A stretch of 36,317 nucleotides of DNA, from positions 1 through 36,317 of the forward strand of contig DXAZ01000013.1 of the NCBI GenBank assembly GCA_019116785.1. Reading direction: 5' to 3'. This stretch comes from Candidatus Atopostipes pullistercoris. Its GTDB lineage: Bacteria; Bacillota; Bacilli; Lactobacillales; Carnobacteriaceae_A. The notes under the pieces were generated by a model. That model was given only the letters and a program-made list of their open reading frames with translations. It did not search any database and was not told where the DNA came from. The position numbers were made by a program, and so were the translations under genes. Of the stretch, positions 22,211-29,860 are shown one piece after another; positions within the stretch are counted from its first letter, which is position 1; each line of letters begins with the position of its first letter.

Positions 22211-22951
22211 GTGGGAAAACTTGCTGAACAAGTCGCTTTAATATATGGTGGAACTTCCGGGCTAGGAGAAGCTACTGCAAAATTATTTGCAAAAGAAGGA
22301 GCTAAAGTGGCCATTGCTGGAAGATCAGTTGAACGTGGCAATAAGATCGTCCAAGAGATTAACAATAATGGTGGAGAGGCAATATTTGTAAAAGTTGATC
22401 TAATGGATGGAGAACAGACTAGACGCTCTGTTCAAGATACAGTGGATGCTTTTGGTACGATTGACATTTTATATAATGGAGCAGGAATATTAGATAAATA
22501 TGAAGATATTGTCCATACAAGTGAAGATACATTTGACTCAGTTATAAACCTTAATCTTAAGGCAGTCTTTAATACTACAAAAGAAGTTATGCCAATATTG
22601 ATGGAGAAAGGGCGAGGGACCATAATTAATATAGGTTCTCAAGGAAGTAAGTTTGCAGGGGTTGGCGGTATTAGCTATGTATCAAGTAAACATGCGCTGG
22701 TAGGCTTTACAAAACAATTAGCTTATGACTATGGACCCAAAGGAATAAAAGCAAATTTATTAGCCCCAGGTTATATTGATACACCAATGACAGAAGATGT
22801 AGAAGAAAAACGTCTACAAGAAATACCAAACCAAAGAGCAGGAAAACCCGAAGAAGTAGCAAAATTAGCATTATTCTTAGCCTCAGAAGATTCAAACTAT
22901 ATGAATGGTACAGAAGTGTATATGGATGGTGGCTGGACCGTCGGACGATGA
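22211..22951 (+). CDS. SDR family oxidoreductase (3-oxoacyl-ACP reductase-like)
   Basis: GKLAEQVALIYGGTSGLGEATAKLFAKEGAKVAIAGRS, YVSSKHALVGFTKQLAYDYGPKGIKANLLAPGYIDTPM. GTG 22211 after AAGGAGAG. Confidence 0.9.
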   Translation: MGKLAEQVALIYGGTSGLGEATAKLFAKEGAKVAIAGRSVERGNKIVQEINNNGGEAIFVKVDLMDGEQTRRSVQDTVDAFGTIDILYNGAGILDKYEDIVHTSEDTFDSVINLNLKAVFNTTKEVMPILMEKGRGTIINIGSQGSKFAGVGGISYVSSKHALVGFTKQLAYDYGPKGIKANLLAPGYIDTPMTEDVEEKRLQEIPNQRAGKPEEVAKLALFLASEDSNYMNGTEVYMDGGWTVGR

Positions 22952-22963
22952 CGAGAAGTTTAG

Positions 22964-23000
22964 TGAAGAACTTGAGACTAAAATCTCAGGTTCTTTTTTA
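22964..23000 (+). terminator. Rho-independent terminator
   Basis: AAGAACTTGAGA-ctaaaa-TCTCAGGTTCTTTTTT. Confidence 0.85.
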
Positions 23001-23040
23001 CATATTTTACGATTTTTCTAATAAAAATCTCCTTTTGTAA

Positions 23041-23178
23041 TTGTTATTATATTCACAAACTTTGGTATAACAAAAGTTTGTCATCGCTTGTTTATTATTA
23101 ATTAAGTTCACAAACATTATATTAATATGTTTTCATATATATAATGAATACGTTTTCACTTTGTTAAAAGTTTCACAA
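23041..23178 (+). promoter_or_regulatory. Rex-like operators and cre-like site upstream of adhE
   Basis: TTGTTATTATATTCACAA (23041-23058), TATTAATTAAGTTCACAA (23096-23113), TTGTTAAAAGTTTCACAA (23161-23178) versus Rex consensus TTGTGAA-N4-TTCACAA; cre-like ATGAATACGTTTTCAC (23144-23159). Confidence 0.6.
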
Positions 23179-23183
23179 AAGAC

Positions 23184-23212
23184 TTTACTTTTTATTTTTT
23201 CATGCTTATAAT
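23184..23212 (+). promoter_or_regulatory. adhE promoter
   Basis: TTTACT (23184-23189), 17-bp spacer, TATAAT (23207-23212). Confidence 0.65.
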
Positions 23213-23255
23213 GTATTTGAATTAATCAATAAAGATTATTAAAGGAGATGCAAAA

Positions 23256-25895
23256 ATGGTTGAAAAAGTAAAAGAGCCAGAAATTTCTGTAGTAGATAAT
23301 ATTGATAAATTGGTCCAAAAAGGATCCAAAGCACTGGAAAAATTTAGAGATTATAACCAGGAAGAAGTAGATTATATTGTAGCAAAAGCTTCAGTAGCTG
23401 CTTTAGAACAACACGGAAAATTAGCTAAGTTAGCCATCGATGAAACAAAACGCGGAGTTTTTGAAGATAAAGCCACTAAAAACTTATTTGCCTGTGAACA
23501 TGTGATTAATAATATGCGACATTTAAAAACCGTTGGAATCATTGAAGAGGATGAAGTAAATGGTATTACAACAATAGCTGATCCATTAGGGGTTATCTGT
23601 GGAATTACACCAACTACAAACCCTACTTCTACAACAATTTTTAAATCTCTCATTGCTTTAAAAACACGTAATCCAATTATCTTTTCTTTTCACCCATCTG
23701 CTATTAAATGTTCAATAGCTGCAGCAGAAATAGTATATGAAGCAGCCATTAAAGCAGGAGCTCCAAAAGATTGTATTCAATGGATTGAAAAACCATCAAT
23801 CGAAGCAACTAATGCTTTGATGAACCATGAAGATATTGCAACGATTCTTGCAACAGGTGGAAATGCGATGGTGAAAGCTGCTTACTCTTGTGGTAAACCC
23901 GCCCTTGGAGTTGGTGCAGGAAATGTACCGGCTTATGTTGAAAAAACATGTAATATTCCACAAGCTGCTCATGATATTGTAATGAGTAAATCTTTTGATA
24001 ATGGTATGGTTTGTGCTTCTGAATCTGGCGCAATTATTGATAAAGAAATTTATAAAGATTTTGTTAATGAATTGAAAACTTATCACACTTATATTGTAAG
24101 TGCTGAAGAAAAAACACTTCTTGAAAAATATGTCTTTGGAGCAACCGCTAATAGTTCTCAAGCAAAAAATGCGAAACTAAATCCTGATGTTGTTGGTATG
24201 AATGCAACAGAAATTGCCAAAAATGCTGGTTTTGAAGTTCCAAATGGTACAAGTATTTTAGGTGTAGAAATCAAAGAAATTGGAGAAAGAGAACCTATGT
24301 CTCGTGAAAAATTATCTCCAATTCTAGGACTATACAAAGCAAAATCACAAAAAGACGGAATTGAAAATGCGAAAAAAATGGTAGAATTCCATGGTTTAGG
24401 GCACTCAGCCTCTATTCATACCGCAGACGAAGAATTATCAAAAAAATACGGTGATGAAGTAAAAGCTATTCGTATAATCTGGAATTCACCTTCTACTTTT
24501 GGAGGAATTGGAGACGTTTATAATGCCTTTGAACCTTCTTTAACCTTAGGATGCGGTTCATACGGAAGTAATTCAGTGGGGGGTAACGTCAACGCTCACC
24601 ATCTTCTCAATATTAAAAAAGTAGGGAGACGTAGAAATAATATGCAATGGTTTAGAGTACCTTCTCGAATTTATTTTGAACGTGATTCAATTCAATACTT
24701 GCAAAAAATGCGTAATGTTGAAAAGGTTATGATAGTTACAGATAATGCAATGGTTGAATTAGGATTTGTAGACCGTATTATTGAACAGTTACATTTAAGA
24801 AGAAACAAAGTTATTTATCATATCTTTAATGATGTTGAACCTGACCCAGATATTAAAACTGTTCGTAAAGGTGCAGAAGCCATGCATGAATTTCAACCGG
24901 ATACTATTATTGCATTAGGTGGAGGTTCTCCAATTGACGCGGCTAAAGCGATGTGGTTATTCTATGAACAACCTCAAATTGATTTTAATGATTTAGTACA
25001 GAAATTTATGGATATACGTAAACGTGCTTTCCGTTTCCCATTACTAGGTGAAAAAGCTAAATTTGTAGGTATTCCTACAACTTCTGGTACAGGTTCAGAA
25101 GTGACACCATTTGCTGTAATTTCTGATAGAGAAAATAATATGAAATATCCTTTAACAGATTATGCATTAACTCCAACAATTGCAATTGTTGATCCATCAT
25201 TTGTTATGACAGTTCCAGCAAACGTGGCAGCAGATACTGGTATGGATGTTTTAACTCATGCGATGGAAGCTTATGTCAGTACAATGGGAAATGATTATAC
25301 GGATGGATTAGCGTTACAAGCAATCAAACTTGTATTTGAAAATCTAGAACAATCGGTTAAAGTAGGAGATTTTGAATCCCGTGAGAAAATGCATAACGCT
25401 TCAACTATTGCGGGTATGGCCTTTGCTAGTGCCTTCTTAGGAATATCTCACTCCATGGCTCATAAACTTGGTGGAGTTTTCCATACCGTTCATGGTGCAA
25501 CAAACGCTGCTCTCTTACCGTATGTTATTCGTTATAATGGAACTCGTCCTTCTAAAACATCTAATTGGCCTAAATACAATACTTACCGTGCAGATGTTCA
25601 TTATCAAGAAATTGCTAAAGTATTAGGTTTACCAAGCGAAACACCTGAAGAAGGAGTGGCTTCATTAGCTCAAGCCGTTTATGATTTAGGTAAAAAGATT
25701 GGTGTTAAAATGAGTTTTAAAGAACAAGGCTTAGATAAAGATGAATATATGTCAAAAATTTCTGAAATTGCTTATTTAGCTTACGAAGACCAATGTACAC
25801 CATGTAATCCACGTTTGGCTTTAGTGAGTGATATGGAAGAAATTTTAGCAGATGCTTACTATGGTTATGAAAAACAACCAGGAAGAATTAAATAA
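23256..25895 (+). CDS. adhE: Bifunctional acetaldehyde-CoA/alcohol dehydrogenase
   Basis: Aldehyde dehydrogenase part (GNAMVKAAYSCGKPALGVGAGNVPAYVE, FDNGMVCASE) plus Fe-ADH part (ALGGGSPIDAAKAMW, GTGSEVTPFAVISD, GISHSMAHKLGGVFHTVHGATNAALL). Confidence 0.97.
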   Translation: MVEKVKEPEISVVDNIDKLVQKGSKALEKFRDYNQEEVDYIVAKASVAALEQHGKLAKLAIDETKRGVFEDKATKNLFACEHVINNMRHLKTVGIIEEDEVNGITTIADPLGVICGITPTTNPTSTTIFKSLIALKTRNPIIFSFHPSAIKCSIAAAEIVYEAAIKAGAPKDCIQWIEKPSIEATNALMNHEDIATILATGGNAMVKAAYSCGKPALGVGAGNVPAYVEKTCNIPQAAHDIVMSKSFDNGMVCASESGAIIDKEIYKDFVNELKTYHTYIVSAEEKTLLEKYVFGATANSSQAKNAKLNPDVVGMNATEIAKNAGFEVPNGTSILGVEIKEIGEREPMSREKLSPILGLYKAKSQKDGIENAKKMVEFHGLGHSASIHTADEELSKKYGDEVKAIRIIWNSPSTFGGIGDVYNAFEPSLTLGCGSYGSNSVGGNVNAHHLLNIKKVGRRRNNMQWFRVPSRIYFERDSIQYLQKMRNVEKVMIVTDNAMVELGFVDRIIEQLHLRRNKVIYHIFNDVEPDPDIKTVRKGAEAMHEFQPDTIIALGGGSPIDAAKAMWLFYEQPQIDFNDLVQKFMDIRKRAFRFPLLGEKAKFVGIPTTSGTGSEVTPFAVISDRENNMKYPLTDYALTPTIAIVDPSFVMTVPANVAADTGMDVLTHAMEAYVSTMGNDYTDGLALQAIKLVFENLEQSVKVGDFESREKMHNASTIAGMAFASAFLGISHSMAHKLGGVFHTVHGATNAALLPYVIRYNGTRPSKTSNWPKYNTYRADVHYQEIAKVLGLPSETPEEGVASLAQAVYDLGKKIGVKMSFKEQGLDKDEYMSKISEIAYLAYEDQCTPCNPRLALVSDMEEILADAYYGYEKQPGRIK

Positions 25896-25918
25896 GTTAA
25901 TTATTAAATTTAATTCAT

Positions 25919-25957
25919 ACAGCCCCTTTATTTTAAACCAATAAAGGGGCATTTTTT
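25919..25957 (+). terminator. Rho-independent terminator
   Basis: GCCCCTTTATT-ttaaacc-AATAAAGGGGCATTTTTTT. Confidence 0.9.
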
Positions 25958-25982
25958 TAAAAGAATGAATGATTAAAATAAT

Positions 25983-26011
25983 TTGAAATATGTGAATTTA
26001 CATGTTAAATT
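25983..26011 (+). promoter_or_regulatory. Putative promoter for leader/ABC-F gene 1
   Basis: TTGAAA, 17-nt spacer, TAAATT just upstream of the leader ORF SD. Confidence 0.4.
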
Positions 26012-26041
26012 ACAGATAGATAAAAAAGGAGAGGTATATAG

Positions 26042-26068
26042 ATGTTAGCTTCAATAAGATTACGTTAA
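26042..26068 (+). CDS. Leader peptide MLASIRLR (macrolide-type regulatory uORF)
   Basis: ATG TTA GCT TCA ATA AGA TTA CGT TAA after AAAAAAGGAGAGG SD; C-terminal Arg-Leu-Arg (+X+) motif. Confidence 0.8.
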   Translation: MLASIRLR

Positions 26069-26219
26069 GAATGGCAATAAAAAGCAGTTCAATCTTATCG
26101 ATTAGATTGGCTTATTTGTCATGCTTAAAAAATCTTTATTGGGCGATATATCTATTAATAGTAATTCTTCTGGAGTAGAGGGAATTTATCTATTTGCGTA
26201 CCCAAAATATGATTATTTT

Positions 26220-26258
26220 TGCAGATTAAAGCCGATAAGACTTTGACCTGCATTTTTT
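26220..26258 (+). terminator. Intrinsic terminator inside the ABC-F leader (attenuator)
   Basis: TGCAG-a-TTAAAG-ccgataaga-CTTTGA-c-CTGCA-TTTTTT, upstream of the ORF in the same transcription direction. Confidence 0.75.
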
Positions 26259-26312
26259 ATTGCCTAACTGAGTTGATTAAGAAGGAATAATAAAATGCAG
26301 GAGGAATTATAA

Positions 26313-27785
26313 ATGGAAAATCTTGTACTTGAATTAAATCATATTGAAAAGAGTTTTATGAGTAAAAATGTATTAACTATCGATTGTTTAAAAGTTTATG
26401 AAAACGAAAAAATTGGCATTATTGGAGGAAATGGAGAAGGGAAATCAACGCTGCTCAATTTAATTGCTGGTAAGTTATTCCCTGATAGTGGAAAGATCCA
26501 TCGAACCATTGATTTTGAATACTATGAGCAAATCAAAGAAAACATTAGACCCGATTATATGAAAATTGACCCAGAATATTTATCTCGTCTAGATGTGCCA
26601 GATCATAAAGTCGCACATTTGAGTGGTGGAGAACAGACGCGTTTACGACTCGCTGAATACTTTTCAACCTATCAATTTGGTCTTTTGATGGATGAACCAA
26701 CGACACATTTAGATACAGAAGGTATCCAATTTTTAGTGGATCAGCTAAAATATTATTATGGGACACTAATGGTAGTTAGCCATGACCGTTACTTTTTAGA
26801 TGAAGTGGTAGATACCATCTGGGAAGTAAAGGAAGGCAAAGTAACCGTATATCCGGGAAATTATTCTAGCTATCAACAACAAAAAGAACAAGAGCTCGTT
26901 GAACAACAGAACGCTTATGAGAAATTTACTAAAGAAAAATATCGTTTAGAAAAAGCAGCAAAAGAAAAACAAAAACATGCAGAAAAATTAACGAATATAA
27001 GCAAAAAACAGAAAAGTCGATCCGTGAAGCCGGATCGCTTATCTTCTTCAAAACAAAAAGATACCGTACAAAAGGCGGCTCATAAATCTGCTAAAGCGCT
27101 CCAAAAAAGAGCGGAACAATTAAAAACCGTTGAAAAAGTGGAAAACAATCGTTCCATTCAGTTCCCCGAACCAGAAAATTTACAGATGCATAATGATTTT
27201 CCAATTATAGGTCAGAAAGTCACGATTCAAAAAGGAGAAAAATGTCTATTTAATGAAGCAAATTTCCAATTTCCGTTAGAAAAACGGATTGGTATTGTAG
27301 GACCAAATGGATCTGGAAAATCTACTTTATTAGAGCACATTATCACAGATGGTGAAGGAATCACTTTGTCAAATAAAATTGTCTTTTCTGTTTATAAACA
27401 GATGGCTTACCAATTAGCTGAAGATAAAACAATATTAGAATTCTTGAAACAGGACACTCATATGAAAGAGTCTATTATTCGCAGTATTTTAAATAATCTA
27501 GGATTTTCTCAAACTGAAATTGTAAAAAAGCTTATCACAAATTTAAGTGGTGGAGAAGCTACTCGTTTAGTAATTGCGAAGTTATTTACAATCCCAAGTA
27601 ATATTTTAATCTTAGATGAACCAACAAATTTTATCGATGTGCAGACAATTGAAGCTCTAGAGGTTTTAGTAAAAAGTTATAAAGGAACTGTTTTATTTAC
27701 TTCCCATGATAAATATTTTGTAGAAAATGTAGCCGAACAAATTTGGCGAATAGAAGATCAGCAGTTGAAGCTGATTGAATATTAG
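26313..27785 (+). CDS. ABC-F protein, Msr-like antibiotic resistance (ribosome protection) type
   Basis: Two NBDs without TMDs: GGNGEGKST, HLSGGEQTRLRLAE, LLMDEPTTHLD, VVSHDRYFLDEVVDTIWEVKEGKVTVYPGNYSSYQQQKE; charged interdomain linker; GPNGSGKST, ILILDEPTNFID. Closely resembles Msr(D)/Msr(C)-type proteins as recalled. Confidence 0.88.
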   Translation: MENLVLELNHIEKSFMSKNVLTIDCLKVYENEKIGIIGGNGEGKSTLLNLIAGKLFPDSGKIHRTIDFEYYEQIKENIRPDYMKIDPEYLSRLDVPDHKVAHLSGGEQTRLRLAEYFSTYQFGLLMDEPTTHLDTEGIQFLVDQLKYYYGTLMVVSHDRYFLDEVVDTIWEVKEGKVTVYPGNYSSYQQQKEQELVEQQNAYEKFTKEKYRLEKAAKEKQKHAEKLTNISKKQKSRSVKPDRLSSSKQKDTVQKAAHKSAKALQKRAEQLKTVEKVENNRSIQFPEPENLQMHNDFPIIGQKVTIQKGEKCLFNEANFQFPLEKRIGIVGPNGSGKSTLLEHIITDGEGITLSNKIVFSVYKQMAYQLAEDKTILEFLKQDTHMKESIIRSILNNLGFSQTEIVKKLITNLSGGEATRLVIAKLFTIPSNILILDEPTNFIDVQTIEALEVLVKSYKGTVLFTSHDKYFVENVAEQIWRIEDQQLKLIEY

Positions 27786-27813
27786 TAAGATAAAAGATTA
27801 GTTGAATATAAGA

Positions 27814-27855
27814 TAAAAGCCAATTCATCAATGAATGAATTGGTTTTTATTTTAT
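27814..27855 (+). terminator. Rho-independent terminator
   Basis: CCAATTCAT-caat(ga)-ATGAATTGG-TTTTTATTTT. Confidence 0.8.
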
Positions 27856-27863
27856 AAGGGAAT

Positions 27864-27892
27864 TTGACAAAAACGATTTCACATGGTACTTT
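27864..27892 (+). promoter_or_regulatory. Putative promoter for ABC-F gene 2
   Basis: TTGACA (27864-27869), 17-bp spacer, TACTTT (27887-27892). Confidence 0.6.
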
Positions 27893-27931
27893 ATAACCAA
27901 CTTATATAGAAAAGAGGGCAAAATTAAAACG

Positions 27932-27943
27932 ATGCGCAACTAA
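27932..27943 (+). CDS. Three-residue upstream ORF MRN
   Basis: ATG CGC AAC TAA preceded by AAAGAGGGC, in the leader of ABC-F gene 2. Confidence 0.45.
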   Translation: MRN

Positions 27944-28100
27944 TCCTATTTTTCCAAGAAATAGAGATAAATAAAATTTTGACTACGGCATTCGTATGTC
28001 TTATTTTATTCTATCTATTTTGTCGAACTGGAATAATGGGGGTAGGGGCAGACTCTATATTTTTAAGTATAGATATCTTTAATTTGCCGAAGCTTAGTGT

Positions 28101-28130
28101 GCTCCCATTATGAATGAGGGGCTATTTTTT
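28101..28130 (+). terminator. Intrinsic attenuator terminator upstream of ABC-F gene 2
   Basis: GCTCC-CATT-atg-AATG-a-GGGGC-ta-TTTTTT; its 5' arm CCCATTAT (28104-28111) can alternatively pair with ATAATGGG (28033-28040). Confidence 0.7.
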
Positions 28131-28157
28131 ATGCCTCCAGATTTTAGGAGGAATTTT

Positions 28158-29756
28158 ATGAATGTTGTTAATATTTTACATCTCAAAGTAACAATTGGTA
28201 CACGAAATCTTTTAGATCTTAAAAATCTGCATGTTCAAGAGAAACAAAGAATTGGTCTTGTGGGTAAGAATGGAAGTGGAAAAACTACACTCTTTAAAGC
28301 ATTGCTGGGTGAGGTTGATACAGATATCTCTAATTTTTCAACAAAAGGAAGATTGGCGATGCTTCCGCAATTAAAATATGCCGAAACGACTAAAAGTGGT
28401 GGAGAGATTTCCCAAGATTATATCGTTCAAGTTTTGAATCAGTCGCCAAATATTTTACTAGCGGATGAACCAACGACTAATTTAGATACTTCGCATGTTG
28501 AATGGGTAGAAAGTAAACTTAGTGAATACCAAGGAACAATTCTTCTAATTTCTCACGACCGAACATTACTTGATAGTATTTGCAATACGATATGGGAATT
28601 AGAAGAAGGAGAAATAACAGAATATAAAGGAAATTATTCAGACTACATTGAACAAAAAGAAAACAAAAAGAAGCATCAACAAAAAGAATATGAAAAATTC
28701 AAACAAAAGGAACAACAATTAGAAGAAGCGATTATACAAAAGGATAGACAAGCAGAAAGGGCAACTAAAGCTCCGAAAAATTTGTCTTCATCAGAAGCTC
28801 GAATAAAAGGAGCCAAACCATATTTTGCGAAATTACAAAAAGGTTTACATCAAAATCGAAAGGCACTGCAAACGCGATTAGAAAAACTTGAGGAAATTAA
28901 AAAGCCAAAAGAAGAGTATCCAATTAAAATGACATTGCCTAATACACGTTCTTTTGAAAACAAAGTCATTCTTCGTGCCCAAAAAGTAGCTGGACAAGTG
29001 GGGGATAAAAAACTCTGGAAACCTACAACTTTTTTCATAAGAGGAAAAGATAAAGTAGGGATTATTGGCGCAAATGGTAGCGGAAAGACGACTTTGTTAA
29101 AGAAAATTATGGACAAAGAAGATAAGAGTATTTTTTTATCTCCTGCTGTTAAAATTGGGTATTTTGATCAAAATATAAATCGTTTAGACACTAAAAAGTC
29201 CATTCTTGAAAATGTAAAGGAAGAGTCTAAACAAGATGAGACGCTTATCCGAACAGTTCTTGCACGCTTAGGCTTTTCTAATGAGGATGTTTATAAAGAG
29301 GTTAGTGTATTAAGTGGAGGAGAAAGAGTTAAGGTTTCACTAGCAAAATTATTTGTAAGTGATTGTAACACACTTATTTTAGATGAACCTACTAACTTTT
29401 TAGATGTCTATGCGCTTGAAGCACTCGAAGAGTTATTGATAGAGTACGAAGGAACGGTCTTATTTGTTTCACATGATCGTCAATTTATATCTTCAATTGC
29501 AACCAAAATCTTGTCTTTTGATGATGAGAAAAATCTAGAAATGTTTAACGGAACGTATGAAGAATTTAATCTTTACCATCAAAAGAAAGATAGAGATACA
29601 CAAGCCGAGCAACTCTTGAAAACAGAAATGGCGATAACCTCGGTACTCAATAAATTAAGTGAACCGCTAATTTCTGAATCAGAAAAAGAAGATCTTGAAG
29701 AAGAATTTCAAGAATTAATAACAAAAAAACGAGTACTTGAAGAAGATAACACATAA
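28158..29756 (+). CDS. ABC-F protein, Vga/VmlR/Lsa-like antibiotic resistance type
   Basis: GKNGSGKTT, LADEPTTNLD, LISHDRTLLDSICNTIWELEEGEITEYKGNYSDYIEQKE, lysine/glutamine-rich linker, GANGSGKTT, LSGGERVKVSLAK, LILDEPTNFLD; C-terminal coiled tail. ATG 28158 after AGGAGG; the track start 28110 lies inside the attenuator. Confidence 0.87.
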   Translation: MNVVNILHLKVTIGTRNLLDLKNLHVQEKQRIGLVGKNGSGKTTLFKALLGEVDTDISNFSTKGRLAMLPQLKYAETTKSGGEISQDYIVQVLNQSPNILLADEPTTNLDTSHVEWVESKLSEYQGTILLISHDRTLLDSICNTIWELEEGEITEYKGNYSDYIEQKENKKKHQQKEYEKFKQKEQQLEEAIIQKDRQAERATKAPKNLSSSEARIKGAKPYFAKLQKGLHQNRKALQTRLEKLEEIKKPKEEYPIKMTLPNTRSFENKVILRAQKVAGQVGDKKLWKPTTFFIRGKDKVGIIGANGSGKTTLLKKIMDKEDKSIFLSPAVKIGYFDQNINRLDTKKSILENVKEESKQDETLIRTVLARLGFSNEDVYKEVSVLSGGERVKVSLAKLFVSDCNTLILDEPTNFLDVYALEALEELLIEYEGTVLFVSHDRQFISSIATKILSFDDEKNLEMFNGTYEEFNLYHQKKDRDTQAEQLLKTEMAITSVLNKLSEPLISESEKEDLEEEFQELITKKRVLEEDNT

Positions 29757-29762
29757 TTAAAG

Positions 29763-29842
29763 CCTTTTATAGGAATCAATGTCAAAGATTCATTTTTATA
29801 GGAATCAAAATGTTTGATTCCTATAAAAGGTTATCATATAAT
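29763..29842 (+). promoter_or_regulatory. Triple-repeat operator and promoter of satD
   Basis: CCTTTTATAGGAATCAA (29763-29779), TTTTATAGGAATCAA (29794-29808), TTGATTCCTATAAAAGG (29814-29830, exact reverse complement of the first). Promoter TTGATT (29814-29819)-17-TATAAT (29837-29842) sits on the third copy. Confidence 0.75.
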
Positions 29843-29860
29843 AGTGTCGAGGTGAGGCAA

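Noticed and set aside
23796-24161. Overlapping antisense ORFs (121 and 74 aa) inside adhE
   Set aside because: They lie wholly inside a well-conserved gene with no SD or recognisable domain.
28036-28113. Possible longer uORF (MGVGADSIFLSIDIFNLPKLSVLPL) in the second ABC-F leader
   Set aside because: No convincing SD; the ATG lies within the antiterminator arm. Retained only as a possibility, not called.
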